Below are positions 50,166-58,516 of a stretch of 64,000 nucleotides of DNA, piece after piece (the stretch's first letter is position 1; the number at the start of each line of letters is the position of its first letter). Below the pieces are notes generated by a model, which worked only from the letters and a program-made list of their open reading frames with translations, was not told the DNA's origin and did not search any database. The position numbers and the translations under genes were made by a program. The DNA comes from Anaerolineae bacterium (GTDB lineage Bacteria > Chloroflexota > Anaerolineae > 4572-78 > J111), in contig JAKLJP010000025.1 of NCBI GenBank assembly GCA_023151115.1, positions 38,042 to 102,041 of the forward strand. Reading direction: 5' to 3'.

Positions 50166-51245
50166 TTAAAGAGGCAAGACCGGCTCTTTGGGCGCAGTGG
50201 TTAAAATTTCCAGGCCATTAGGTCGTACTCGGGCCATATCCTCAATCCGCACACCGCCCCAGCCGGGGATATAGATGCCCGGTTCAACCGTCATAATCGC
50301 CCCCACCGGTACTTCGTGCGGATAGGTGAAACTAAAGCGCGGTCCTTCGTGAATAGCTAACCCTACCCCATGTCCCAGGCCGTGCCCAAAGTAATCACCA
50401 AAACCGGCCTCGACAATGACATCGCGGGCCAATTTGTCAATCTGCTCGCCGGTCATGCCGACCCTGGCCCCATTCTCGGCGATTTCTTGGGCTTTCAAAA
50501 CGGTGTGCCAGACTTGCAAATATTTAGCATCGGCCGGCTCGCCTAGGCAAACAGTTCGGGTCAAATCTGAACAGTATCCCTCGACAATGCAGCCAAAGTC
50601 CATTGTAATCGGTTCCCCGGCTTGCAGCACCCGATCGGTGGGCCGGGCGTGGGGCATGGCCGAATTGGGGCCGGAAGCCACAATCGGCTCAAAAGAAATG
50701 GCATCAGCGCCGTGGGTGCGCATGTAACTTTCAATTTCCCAGGCCACCTGACGCTCGGTCATGCCCGGCCTCATCCATTGCGTCACATGGACAAGGGTCT
50801 CATCAGCCACCGCAATGGCCTTTCTGATACTGGCTACTTCCGCCTCGTCTTTACGCATGCGCAGCATTTCAACAAAGCCTTCGGTGTCCACCAGCACCAA
50901 CCGGCCCTTTAAAGCCCGTTCCCAACTGTTTAAAGTGGAGACGCTGATATGACCCGGTTCAAAACCCACCCGGCGAGCGCCCAACTCAAACTGGCGCAGT
51001 GTTTCCAGCATGTTGCCGACAAAATCATAGCCCGCCTCGATCAACTCCCAATCGGGGCACTGCTGGCGCACCTGCTCGTAATAACGCGAGTCGGTAGCTA
51101 CCGCCTGTCGTTCCGGGGTAATAATCAAAATACCCGAACTGCCCGTAAAGCCGGATAAATAGCGCCGGTTTTCGGGTTGAGTGACCAGAAAGCCATCAAT
51201 TTTCTGCTCGGCCATCAGTTGGCGAAATTTTTCTAAACGGGTCAT
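50166..51245 (-). CDS. Xaa-Pro aminopeptidase family protein (M24B)
   Basis: 359 residues, the length of bacterial Xaa-Pro dipeptidases. The N-terminal creatinase-like domain (1-125, TQPENRRYLSGFTGSSG) is followed by the pita-bread domain. Metal ligands appear in TMDFGCIVEGYCSDLTR, FGHGLGHGVGLAIHEGP, TVEPGIYIPGWGG and RIEDM, so all five are present. The enzyme removes an N-terminal residue before proline or splits Xaa-Pro dipeptides in the cytoplasm. It stands alone, with repeat words just upstream of its start. Confidence 0.94.
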   Translation of the reverse strand: MTRLEKFRQLMAEQKIDGFLVTQPENRRYLSGFTGSSGILIITPERQAVATDSRYYEQVRQQCPDWELIEAGYDFVGNMLETLRQFELGARRVGFEPGHISVSTLNSWERALKGRLVLVDTEGFVEMLRMRKDEAEVASIRKAIAVADETLVHVTQWMRPGMTERQVAWEIESYMRTHGADAISFEPIVASGPNSAMPHARPTDRVLQAGEPITMDFGCIVEGYCSDLTRTVCLGEPADAKYLQVWHTVLKAQEIAENGARVGMTGEQIDKLARDVIVEAGFGDYFGHGLGHGVGLAIHEGPRFSFTYPHEVPVGAIMTVEPGIYIPGWGGVRIEDMARVRPNGLEILTTAPKEPVLPL

Positions 51246-51262
51246 ACTTGCTCCTGAAGAAA

Positions 51263-51336
51263 GTAGAGATTAGAGATTGGATTCAAGGGCCAGTTATCAG
51301 TGATCGATAATCAGTGATTACTGATTACTGATTAAG
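51263..51336. repeat. Tandem words 'AGAGATT' and 'CAGTGATTACTGATT'
   Basis: TAGAGATTAGAGATTGG is followed by CAGTTATCAGTGATCGATAA and TCAGTGATTACTGATTACTG. Both word families also occur inside the GT4 gene at 38274-38413. The topA stop codon lies within the tract. Confidence 0.8.
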
Positions 51337-53740
51337 CCACTGCCAGTTCCGGCTCGGAAACGGGCGACTCCTGAACCATACCGGGCAGTTGGTTCAGTTC
51401 AAACTGCTCTTCGCAGTTTAAACATTGCGCCCAGTTGCGGTTTTTCTGCACCAGCAAGCCTTGACAGTTGGGGCAGGGTTGGGGCAGGGGGCGTTTCCAG
51501 CTACTCCATTCACATTCAGGGTAGTTGGCGCAGCCGTAAAAAACCCGGCCCTTTTTGGTGCGTCGTTCGACCAGTTCGCCGCCGTCATTGGGGCAGGCGA
51601 TGCCCAGCTTGACCAGATGGGGCTTGGCGTTGCGGCACTCCGGAAAGTTGGAACAGGCTTCAAACTTGCCAAAGCGGCCAAACTTCAAAACCATGGGGTG
51701 GCCGCACTTTTCGCACAGTTCGCCGGTGGGCTGATCTTCAATCTCCACTTCCGGCATGTGGGTTTCGGCATAGGCGACCGCTTTGGCAAAAGGATCGTAA
51801 AATTCGTGCAGCACAGGCGTCAGCTCCATCTCGCCGCTGGCAATCCGGTCGAGGTCATCTTCCATCTGGGCCGTAAATTCCACATTGATAATATCGGGAA
51901 AATACTCCACCAACAGTTCGTTGACCACCTCACCCAGTTCGGTGGGGTAGAGACGTTTATCCACCGTTTCCACATAGCCGCGCTGCTGGATGGTGCTGAT
52001 GATCGGCGCATAGGTGCTGGGGCGACCAATGCCATACTCTTCCAACGTTTTGACCAGCGTCGCCTCGGTGTAACGGGGCGGCGGCTGGGTAAAGTGCTGC
52101 TCCGGCAGCAGCTTGAGCAGTTCAACCCTTTCACCTTCGCTCAACTCCGGCAAAATGACGCCTTCGCTGGCATCCGGCGTCGCGTCTTCATCGAGCGTCT
52201 CCTCATAAACCGTCAGAAACCCTTTGAAGCGCACCCGCGAGCCGCTGGCCTGCAAGCGATAAGGCCACTCCTCATCCTGGGCCGGCGGCGCAGCGGAGGT
52301 CGCCCCGACGCCTATCGTCATCGTGTCATACACGGCATTCGCCATCTGGCTGGAGACAAAGCGCTGCCAAATCAAAGTATAAAGGCGCTCCTGATCCCGG
52401 CTGAGAAAAGCCTTGATTCGATGCGGCTCGCGCCAGACGCTGGTCGGGCGGACAGCTTCATGAGCTTCCTGCGCCCCTTTGCTCTTGGTTTTATAAACCG
52501 GCGGCTCTTCCGGCAGCAACTCCTGGCCGTAACGTTGGCCGATAAAATCCCGGGCCTCATTTTGGGCCTGCTGCGACACGTTGGTACTGTCGGTGCGCAT
52601 GTAGGTAATCAACCCAACCGTGCCTTCCCCATCCAGTTCGATACCCTCATAGAGCTGTTGGGCAATACTCATGGTCTTGCGCGCCCCAAAACCCAAGCGG
52701 CGTGAGGCTTCCTGCTGCAAAGTGCTGGTGGTAAAGGGGGCCGCCGGCCTGCGCCGCCGCTCACTTTTCTTGACCTCAATGACGGTATAGCTTGATTTTT
52801 CCAGGTCGGCTACAATCGCCCCGGTTTCGGCCTCGTTATTCAGCTCAACTTTTTCGCCCCGGATACGGGCCAGTTTCGCTCTGAATTGGCGTTCTGCCAG
52901 CGGACTTTCGCTAACCTGGGCTAAATCCGCTTCAATGGTCCAGTATTCGACCGGGTTGAAGTCGTCAATCTCATGCTCCCGCTCGACAATTAAACGCAAG
53001 GCCACGCTCTGCACCCGGCCCGCGCTGGTGCGGCTGCGCACCTTGCGCCACAGCAGCGGGCTGATTTGATAGCCCACCAGCCGGTCCAAAATGCGGCGGG
53101 CCTGTTGAGCGTTGACCCGCTTCATATCCACCTGACGGGGATGGGCAAATGCTTCGGCGACGGCATCTTTGGTGATTTCATGAAAGACCACCCGTTTGGC
53201 GCGGGCCTGGTCCATGTCCGTCGCTTCCATCAAGTGCCAGGCGATGGCCTCGCCTTCGCGGTCGGGATCGGTGGCCAGGTAAATTTCCGAAGCTTTAGCG
53301 GCGGCATTTTTTAGCTCTTTGACCACCGGCCGCTTTTCATTGGGCACACGGTACTTGGGCGCAAAATCGTGTTCGACATCCACCGCAAGCTGCGAACGCA
53401 GCAAATCACGCACATGCCCCACCGAAGCTTTGACGGTGTAACCGCTGCCCAAAAACTTGCCCACCGTGCGGGCCTTGGCCGGCGACTCGACAATGACCAG
53501 CTTGCCGTGACGCCGGGGCGTTTTAGCGGCTTTCTTTTTGCTTTTGCGGCTCACCTTTTCCGGCGGCGCCACATGCTCGTGGGCCGGGGTGCGGCCCATT
53601 TTGAACATCTTTGTCCCACACACCGGGCAAGTCCCACTCGTCCCCGGCGTGCCGTTAGCGGTGTAGACCGCCTCCGGCTGTTTCATTTCTCTCTTTTCTT
53701 TGCATTTTACGCAAAATGCCATCACAGTTTCTTCACTCAT
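51332..53740 (-). CDS. topA: DNA topoisomerase I with N-terminal zinc-ribbon extension
   Basis: 802 residues. An N-terminal extension (1-85) contains [11 protein letters not shown] and CPVCGTKMF, a DUF5679-like zinc ribbon, then a lysine-rich linker. The Toprim domain starts [19 protein letters not shown], with [15 protein letters not shown] as the acidic metal site. The active-site tyrosine is in [13 protein letters not shown], near residue 377. C-terminal zinc ribbons follow: [27 protein letters not shown] (in parts), CPNDGG...CANYPEC and [10 protein letters not shown]...CLNCEEQ. The enzyme relaxes negative supercoils by passing single strands. The start at 53740 is uncertain because both it and an ATG at 53722 lack a good ribosome site. 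Confidence 0.96.
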   Translation of the reverse strand: MSEETVMAFCVKCKEKREMKQPEAVYTANGTPGTSGTCPVCGTKMFKMGRTPAHEHVAPPEKVSRKSKKKAAKTPRRHGKLVIVESPAKARTVGKFLGSGYTVKASVGHVRDLLRSQLAVDVEHDFAPKYRVPNEKRPVVKELKNAAAKASEIYLATDPDREGEAIAWHLMEATDMDQARAKRVVFHEITKDAVAEAFAHPRQVDMKRVNAQQARRILDRLVGYQISPLLWRKVRSRTSAGRVQSVALRLIVEREHEIDDFNPVEYWTIEADLAQVSESPLAERQFRAKLARIRGEKVELNNEAETGAIVADLEKSSYTVIEVKKSERRRRPAAPFTTSTLQQEASRRLGFGARKTMSIAQQLYEGIELDGEGTVGLITYMRTDSTNVSQQAQNEARDFIGQRYGQELLPEEPPVYKTKSKGAQEAHEAVRPTSVWREPHRIKAFLSRDQERLYTLIWQRFVSSQMANAVYDTMTIGVGATSAAPPAQDEEWPYRLQASGSRVRFKGFLTVYEETLDEDATPDASEGVILPELSEGERVELLKLLPEQHFTQPPPRYTEATLVKTLEEYGIGRPSTYAPIISTIQQRGYVETVDKRLYPTELGEVVNELLVEYFPDIINVEFTAQMEDDLDRIASGEMELTPVLHEFYDPFAKAVAYAETHMPEVEIEDQPTGELCEKCGHPMVLKFGRFGKFEACSNFPECRNAKPHLVKLGIACPNDGGELVERRTKKGRVFYGCANYPECEWSSWKRPLPQPCPNCQGLLVQKNRNWAQCLNCEEQFELNQLPGMVQESPVSEPELAVA

Positions 53741-53783
53741 TCAAATAAATGCTCCCATTTTAACAAATCGCAAGCGGCTATCT

Positions 53784-54068
53784 TTAACTCAGCCAGTTTT
53801 CCACTTTCAACCCGGTAATGCGTTGGAAGTGCTTCACATTCTGTGTAACAAGAGTATAACCACCGGCTAAAGCAATACCTGCAATCAGAATATCTGCATC
53901 ATGTGCTCCAACGTACTGGTGCCCTTTCATTACCTCATAATAGGTGATAATTGTAATGTTAAGATAGCCATATAAATCTCGATGTTGTTGCGCCCGTTCA
54001 GTAACTTTTGACGTTCCTTTGAACAAGGGCATCAACATATCCGTATCGAGAATTGCCGGACTTATCAC
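53784..54068 (-). CDS. Shortened PIN-domain (VapC-like) toxin
   Basis: 94 residues, where VapC toxins usually have about 130-140. The start (AILDTDMLMPLFKG) has the first catalytic Asp, ITIITYYEVMKG the second acidic residue, and GAHDADILIAGIALA plus YTLVTQNVKHFQRITGLKVE the C-terminal part. The central helices, about 40 residues between EVMKG and the C-terminal part, are absent although the frame stays open. It overlaps the antitoxin gene by four bases. The family role is ribonuclease toxin. The missing core makes a fold and activity doubtful, so this may be an in-frame deletion relic. Confidence 0.75.
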   Translation of the reverse strand: MISPAILDTDMLMPLFKGTSKVTERAQQHRDLYGYLNITIITYYEVMKGHQYVGAHDADILIAGIALAGGYTLVTQNVKHFQRITGLKVENWLS

Positions 54069-54334
54069 TCCGTCTCTTCCTCATTAGTTTCAAAGCTGCG
54101 GTTGGCAAAGTAATTTGCCCGTTCTTCAAAAATAGTCTCAAAGACACGCTCCTCTTCAGGAGTAAAATCGGCCCACATCCCAATAAATCGTTCCAAATTG
54201 TCCTCAGGTACAGGTGAGGTTTCCTCGGCAAGAGGCTCCAAAAAAGTTACCACCACTCGATACTGCTTTTCGAGTTGCACCGGCTCCAACAGCCGGACTA
54301 CCTGACCGTCATAAACTCCATGTACGGCTAACAT
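54065..54334 (-). CDS. Antitoxin of the PIN-domain toxin
   Basis: 89 residues. The N-terminal half (VHGVYDGQVVRLLEPVQLEK, then YRVVVTFLEPL) is a small beta module found in VapB-like or AF2212/DUF104-like antitoxins. The C-terminal part is acidic and helical (EEERVFETIFEERANYFANR) and would wrap the toxin. It is translationally coupled to the toxin by an ATGA overlap and lies nine bases downstream of the guanylyltransferase gene, so it may be read with it. Confidence 0.75.
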   Translation of the reverse strand: MLAVHGVYDGQVVRLLEPVQLEKQYRVVVTFLEPLAEETSPVPEDNLERFIGMWADFTPEEERVFETIFEERANYFANRSFETNEEETE

Positions 54335-54343
54335 AATTTCACC

Positions 54344-55405
54344 TCATAATAACTCATTCCGCCCCTGCGCCTTCAACCACTCGACCACTTTTTTTATATC
54401 CTGCACCTTATCCCTGGCGCAAACCAATAGGGCGTCGTCGCTGTCAACGATGACCACATCTTCCAGGCCAATGGTGGCGATAAGGCGGCCATTGCCCTGC
54501 ACCAACGTTCCTGTTGTGCCAATAGCCAGATGTTCAGCCTCAAGTGCGACGTTGCCATTTTCATCCTTTTGATTAATCTCATGGATGGCGGCCCAACTGC
54601 CGACATCGTTCCAGCCGATGTCGACCGGCACGACGGCGACTTTGGCCGCTTTTTCCATAATCCCCACATCAATGCTCTCTCCCCGAATTTGCTGCCAGAT
54701 GGCATCAATGGCCCGACCGGCAGCCATGGCCTGCTCCATCTGGCCGAGCTGCTCGTAAAATTTTGGCATGTGGCTGCGAAAAGAGTCAAGCAAGGTGGAA
54801 AGCTGCCAGATGAAAATACCGCTGTTCCAATAATACTCCCCACTGGCTACAAACCTTTCCGCCGTTGGCAAATCCGGTTTCTCCAAGAATTGCGAGACTT
54901 CATACACAACGTGTTGGTTATAATTCCCCAATTCAATCCCGCGCTTGATGTAACCATAGCCGGTTTCCGGCTTGTCGGGGGTTATGCCCAGCGTAACCAG
55001 ATAGCCCTCTTGAGCCACCTCCGCCGCCGCCAGTAGCGCCTGGCGAAATCCTTCTTCATCGGCAATAAAGTGGTCTGCGTGCAGCGAAGCCATAACCGCA
55101 TTGGGGTCAAGCTGGCGCATGCGGACTGCCGCCAGGCCGATACAGGGCGCGGTATTTTTGCCGCTGGGTTCTTCGACAATATTCTCTGCCGGCAGGCCGG
55201 GAAGCTGCGCTCGAATCAAAGGGCCATACTCTCGATTGGTGGCAACAAAGATGTGCTCCAGCGGCACAATCGGCAAAACCCGCTTGACCGTAGCCTGCAT
55301 CATGGTATCGCCCCCGGTCAGGGCTAAGAGTTGTTTGGGTAAAGCGGCGCGGCTGCGCGGCCACAAACGCGTACCGGCTCCGCCGGCAAGAATCAATGCG
55401 AACAT
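54344..55405 (-). CDS. manC: Mannose-1-phosphate guanylyltransferase
   Basis: 353 residues of the short, single-domain type. The signature LILAGGAGTRLWPRSRAALP (with KQLL next) begins the nucleotidyltransferase domain. EEPSGKNTAPCI, ASLHADHFI, TGYGYIKRG, QFLEKPD and GWNDVGSWAA are all typical for GMP-forming enzymes. The C-terminal part has left-handed-helix-like repeats. It makes GDP-mannose for surface glycans, in keeping with the two glycosyltransferases at 37.6-40 kb. No isomerase domain is fused. Confidence 0.94.
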   Translation of the reverse strand: MFALILAGGAGTRLWPRSRAALPKQLLALTGGDTMMQATVKRVLPIVPLEHIFVATNREYGPLIRAQLPGLPAENIVEEPSGKNTAPCIGLAAVRMRQLDPNAVMASLHADHFIADEEGFRQALLAAAEVAQEGYLVTLGITPDKPETGYGYIKRGIELGNYNQHVVYEVSQFLEKPDLPTAERFVASGEYYWNSGIFIWQLSTLLDSFRSHMPKFYEQLGQMEQAMAAGRAIDAIWQQIRGESIDVGIMEKAAKVAVVPVDIGWNDVGSWAAIHEINQKDENGNVALEAEHLAIGTTGTLVQGNGRLIATIGLEDVVIVDSDDALLVCARDKVQDIKKVVEWLKAQGRNELL

Positions 55406-55465
55406 CGGGACTCCTGTCGTTATTGATAGCGATGGAATTGCGGAAAGGAAATCAAGGAACTAAAC

Positions 55466-55520
55466 CGATTTACGATTTTGGATTTACGATTTGACTGTTT
55501 TCAATCGTAAATCGCAAATT
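55466..55520. repeat. Tandem-word hairpin 'GATTTACGATTT'
   Basis: CCGATTTACGATTTTGGATT and TACGATTTGAC are followed by TCAATCGTAAATCGCAAATT. Same family as 6717-6735. It lies upstream of the guanylyltransferase gene, in a 325-base gap otherwise filled by the MITE-like element and no gene. Confidence 0.8.
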
Positions 55521-55593
55521 GGACGGACAACTTTTTGTCGCTGTGAAGGGTTAGTGCCTGAAGGAGATGATCCCCTCAGTTCCCTTTTTTATT

Positions 55594-55732
55594 AGACATT
55601 ATACCGATTAGACTTATGTCACCCGGAAAGAGCAGGATTATCTGAATGATAGGATCAAAATCCTTTAATTCTGGAAATCCTGCTCTACACGATGGGTAAA
55701 AAACGCTCCCCAATTAAATCGATATAATGTCT
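55594..55732. mobile_element. MITE-like element ending on the dprA stop codon
   Basis: 139 bases with inverted ends AGACATTATACCGATT (55594-55609) and AATCGATATAATGTCT (55717-55732), one mismatch in 16. An inner inverted repeat GAGCAGGATT/AATCCTGCTC encloses AGGATCAAAATCCT, so the whole can fold. No coding capacity. The last two bases form part of the dprA TAG stop, so insertion has probably trimmed or reset the end of dprA. Confidence 0.75.
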
Positions 55733-56846
55733 ATTGTTCTGCCACGTATTGAGCGCCAACCTCACGAGCAATGACATAATGCATGCCTCCAACCTGGCGG
55801 ACCATCCCTTTCAGTTCCATTAGAGTTAAGGCGCTGGCTATTTCCGAGGCGCTCAAGCCGGTCGCCTGGCCTAAATCGTCCACGTGCAGCGGGTCGGTGG
55901 AAAGCTGTTTTAACAATTGCGCTTCCCGCTCATTTTCCGGAATCACCGCCCTGGCTTCGACGTGTTGGGAGACCATGGTCAAATTGAGTTCTTCCAGAAT
56001 GTCGTTCACCTGCGTCACCAGCTTGGCCCCATTCTGGATCAGAAAATTGGGACCGGAACCGCTTTTTCGCAAAATACTGCCGGGCACGGCAAACACCTCG
56101 CGGCCCTGCTCCAAAGCATAATCGGCGGTGATACGCGCTCCGCTCTGGGTGGTGCCCTCGACAAACAGAACCCCCAGACTCAAGCCGCTAATAATCCGGT
56201 TGCGCCGGGGAAAATTGCCGCTTTCCGGGTTGGTCCCCAGCGGATATTCCGAGACCAGCGCGCCGTGCTCGATAATCGCCTGACCCAATTTTTTATTTTC
56301 AGCCGGATAAATAATGTCTACCCCGCAGCCCAACACCGCAATGGTCCGACCGCCGGTCCGAATAGCGGTTTGATGCGCTTCGGTGTCAATGCCATAAGCC
56401 AGACCGCTGACCACCGTAATCCCATTTTTGGCTAATCCATTGACGAGCAGTTGGGTACATTCCTTACCATAGGCTGTCGCCTGGCGCGTGCCGACCACTG
56501 CCACCGCCCATTCATCTTGCGGCAAGAGGCTGCCGCGCACATACAGAGCCAGAGGCGCGTCGGGAATAGTTCGCAGGAGCGGTGGGTAATCGGGGCTGTC
56601 CCAGGTAAAAACGGCGATATTTTGCTTTTTTAGCTTCTCTACTTCGGCTTCCAGATCGAGCTGATTTCTAACCTTGGCCAAACTCTCCACCGAGCGTTTA
56701 TCCAGGCCAATTGCCCGCAGTTCGCCAGGGTCAGCCTGCCAGGCCGCGGCCACATCGCCAAAATAGTCCAGCAGCGCACGCAGCCGGGCCGGGCCAATTC
56801 CTGGCACTTTGCTAAAGCCAATCCAATAGCCAAGATTGTCTGTCAC
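55731..56846 (-). CDS. dprA: DNA-processing protein A (natural transformation / recombination mediator)
   Basis: 371 residues. An N-terminal helix-hairpin-helix/SAM-like part (FSKVPGIGPARLRALLDYFG) is followed by the Rossmann-like core: VVGTRQATAYGKECTQLL, GLAYGIDTEAHQTAI, AVLGCGVDIIYPAEN, SEYPLGTNPESGNFPRRNRI and GARITADYALEQGREVFAVP. A C-terminal winged helix (DLGQATGLSASEIASALTLM) ends at VAEQ. DprA binds incoming single-stranded DNA and loads RecA. It lies downstream of the ffh-rpsP-rimM cluster behind a terminator. The stop codon is shared with a MITE-like element. Confidence 0.95.
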   Translation of the reverse strand: MTDNLGYWIGFSKVPGIGPARLRALLDYFGDVAAAWQADPGELRAIGLDKRSVESLAKVRNQLDLEAEVEKLKKQNIAVFTWDSPDYPPLLRTIPDAPLALYVRGSLLPQDEWAVAVVGTRQATAYGKECTQLLVNGLAKNGITVVSGLAYGIDTEAHQTAIRTGGRTIAVLGCGVDIIYPAENKKLGQAIIEHGALVSEYPLGTNPESGNFPRRNRIISGLSLGVLFVEGTTQSGARITADYALEQGREVFAVPGSILRKSGSGPNFLIQNGAKLVTQVNDILEELNLTMVSQHVEARAVIPENEREAQLLKQLSTDPLHVDDLGQATGLSASEIASALTLMELKGMVRQVGGMHYVIAREVGAQYVAEQ

Positions 56847-56992
56847 TGGATTTTCACCCTGCGCTCAATTAACCTCTCACCGGATTGAAAAGTCCCCCTG
56901 GACAAGGGTCAACAATCGCTGGTTAGCATACCACGATGGTAAAGCAATTGTCAAGGGGTTTTCCGATAGGAGTATTGCCGCAAAGAACTAAA

Positions 56993-57018
56993 AAAGGAAC
57001 ACCATCCGGCGTTCCTTT
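56993..57018 (-). terminator. Terminator after the rpsP-khpA-rimM genes
   Basis: AAAGGAACACC pairs with GGCGTTCCTTT across four bases. On the minus strand it ends in TTTTTT. It lies 41 bases after the rimM stop codon. Confidence 0.85.
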
Positions 57019-57058
57019 CCTCAGTAACCAGACTACTATAGCAAATGTCAAGCCAATG

Positions 57059-57634
57059 TCAAATCAGCCCCTCAATGACCTGCACCACCATTATGCCCTG
57101 GGTTATATCTATACTTTTGATCACATCAGGAATGGCCGGCAGCAAAATCTCCCGCTCTTCCTGTTGGATCACGTAGACATTGTTGGCCCCGGTTTCCATC
57201 ACCTCGGTGATGGCGCCCAAAAACTCGCCTTCTGTTGACTCGACGCGCAGGCCAATCAATTGATAGAGATAGTACGCCCCCTCCGGTAAAGGCACGGCCT
57301 CTTCAATGGGAACCTGAACAAACTGCCCTTTGAGTTGTTCAGCCTGGTTTCTATCGCTAACACCAGCCAACGTTAGCAGTACATTTTGCTTGTGCCAGCG
57401 ATACTTTTCCAGGCGATAAGGCGTCGCCTCGAATTCGTTACCCAGGTAAACCCATTCTGTTATTTCAAATCGCTCAGGAAAATCGGTCAGCAGCGTTACC
57501 GAAACTTCACCACGCAGCCCATGCGCCCGCACAATACGCCCGACAGCTAAATAGCGAAGTTCAGGTCGCCGCTCACCTGAACTTCCACTATTCCCCCCTG
57601 TGTTCTCTTGAACCGGACCTTTTGGTCCGGTCAC
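57059..57634 (-). CDS. rimM: 16S rRNA processing protein RimM
   Basis: 191 residues. LAVGRIVRAHGLRGEVSVTL and LAGVSDRNQAEQLKGQFVQV make up the N-terminal barrel, and GAYYLYQLIGLRVESTEGEF plus AIPDVIKSID the PRC-like C-terminal barrel. RimM binds ribosomal protein S19 and helps mature the 30S head. The only available start is GTG at 57634, which directly follows the khpA stop codon. It adds about 25 unusual residues (GPVQENTGGNSGSSG) before the domain. A perfect hairpin covers the first codons, so translation probably depends on ribosomes arriving from khpA. Confidence 0.93.
   Translation of the reverse strand: MTGPKGPVQENTGGNSGSSGERRPELRYLAVGRIVRAHGLRGEVSVTLLTDFPERFEITEWVYLGNEFEATPYRLEKYRWHKQNVLLTLAGVSDRNQAEQLKGQFVQVPIEEAVPLPEGAYYLYQLIGLRVESTEGEFLGAITEVMETGANNVYVIQQEEREILLPAIPDVIKSIDITQGIMVVQVIEGLI
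57612..57631 (-). promoter_or_regulatory. Hairpin over the rimM start
   Basis: ACCGGACC-TTTT-GGTCCGGT is a perfect eight-base stem covering codons 2-8 of rimM. It could slow translation or act as a coupling device. There is no following T run. Confidence 0.5.
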
Positions 57635-57874
57635 TTAAACAATCTCCAACGTGACGCGTTTACCCTCTTTAACCGCAGCCACGCGCAGCAGGGTTCGCAT
57701 CGCATTTGCGACTCGTCCCTGCTTACCAATAACACGCCCCATATCATCGGGAGTGACGCTCAGTTCGTAGATAGTTGCGCTGGAGCCTTCGATTTCGCGA
57801 ACGATGACAGAATCTGGATCATTCACGACGGCCTTGGCCATAAACTCGACAAGCTCTTTCATTGATGAAGACAT
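57635..57874 (-). CDS. khpA: KH-domain RNA-binding protein
   Basis: 79 residues, the standard length of KhpA (YlqC). It starts SMKELVEFMAKAVVNDPDSV, and the KH core has the GxxG loop in MGRVIGKQGRVANAMRTLLR. KhpA binds RNA and works with KhpB in cell division and RNA metabolism in Gram-positive bacteria. Position between rpsP and rimM is the classical gene order. The ribosome site AAGGAGGTGCCCGACC is very strong. An unusual 192-base gap separates it from rpsP. Confidence 0.94.
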   Translation of the reverse strand: MSSSMKELVEFMAKAVVNDPDSVIVREIEGSSATIYELSVTPDDMGRVIGKQGRVANAMRTLLRVAAVKEGKRVTLEIV

Positions 57875-58066
57875 GGTCGGGCACCTCCTTCTTGACGGTC
57901 AATTTGAGCTAGGGATTGGGGTGATAAGAACTCGGACACCTACATCAAGCAACCTCGTGCGGCCTTCTGCCCGTCTCTTGTTCTCGGCCCCATCTGGTTT
58001 CAAGCAGCCTCGGAGGGGGCATGATCCGAAGTTTGCTATTACTTCATCGTAACAGTTCAGCCCGGT

Positions 58067-58363
58067 TTAAGCAGCAGGCGCGGCTGTAGCCTCTTTAGCC
58101 TGAGCTTTGGCCTGGGTAAACCGCTCCATAGTGCCGGAATTTTTGAGCAATTTCTGCACCACATCGGTTGGCTGCGCCCCAACCGACAGCCAATAAATGG
58201 CTCGGTCTTCCTGGATATTGAAGGTAGTCGGCTCGGTGCGGGGGTTATAGTAGCCAATAATTTCGACAAAACGACCATCGCGCGGCGAGCGAGAATCAGC
58301 CACCACCACCCGGTAGGTTGGCTTTTTCTTACTGCCGGTACGTCGCAAACGGATTTTAACCAT
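58067..58363 (-). CDS. rpsP: 30S ribosomal protein S16
   Basis: 98 residues. It begins [20 protein letters not shown] and continues [20 protein letters not shown], then [20 protein letters not shown]. This is a full S16 with a short Ala-rich tail. S16 binds 16S rRNA early in 30S assembly. The upstream gap to ffh contains a tandem-word repeat. Confidence 0.97.
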   Translation of the reverse strand: MVKIRLRRTGSKKKPTYRVVVADSRSPRDGRFVEIIGYYNPRTEPTTFNIQEDRAIYWLSVGAQPTDVVQKLLKNSGTMERFTQAKAQAKEATAAPAA

Positions 58364-58387
58364 GATTCTAGATACTTCCTTCCTGAA

Positions 58388-58489
58388 ACAATTGTGAATT
58401 GTGAATTATGAATTGTGAATTGTGAACGGCTGGATAACTAAAAAAACTTCATTAACACTTAACAATTAGCTATTCACAATTCACCATTA
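58388..58489. repeat. Tandem-word hairpin, 'AATTGTGAATT' family
   Basis: CAATTGTGAATTGTGAATTA and TGAATTGTGAATTGTGAA are followed by TAACAATTAGCTATTCACAA and TTCACCATT. Same words as 6238-6328. It separates ffh from rpsP. Confidence 0.85.
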
Positions 58490-58516
58490 TAAATCTCTTT
58501 AGAAGATTTGCCCAAT

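Noticed and set aside
51425..52705. 426-codon open frame on the plus strand opposite topA
   Set aside because: It lies wholly antisense to a clear topoisomerase gene and has the His/Gln/Arg-rich composition of an antisense shadow, with no motif or ribosome site.
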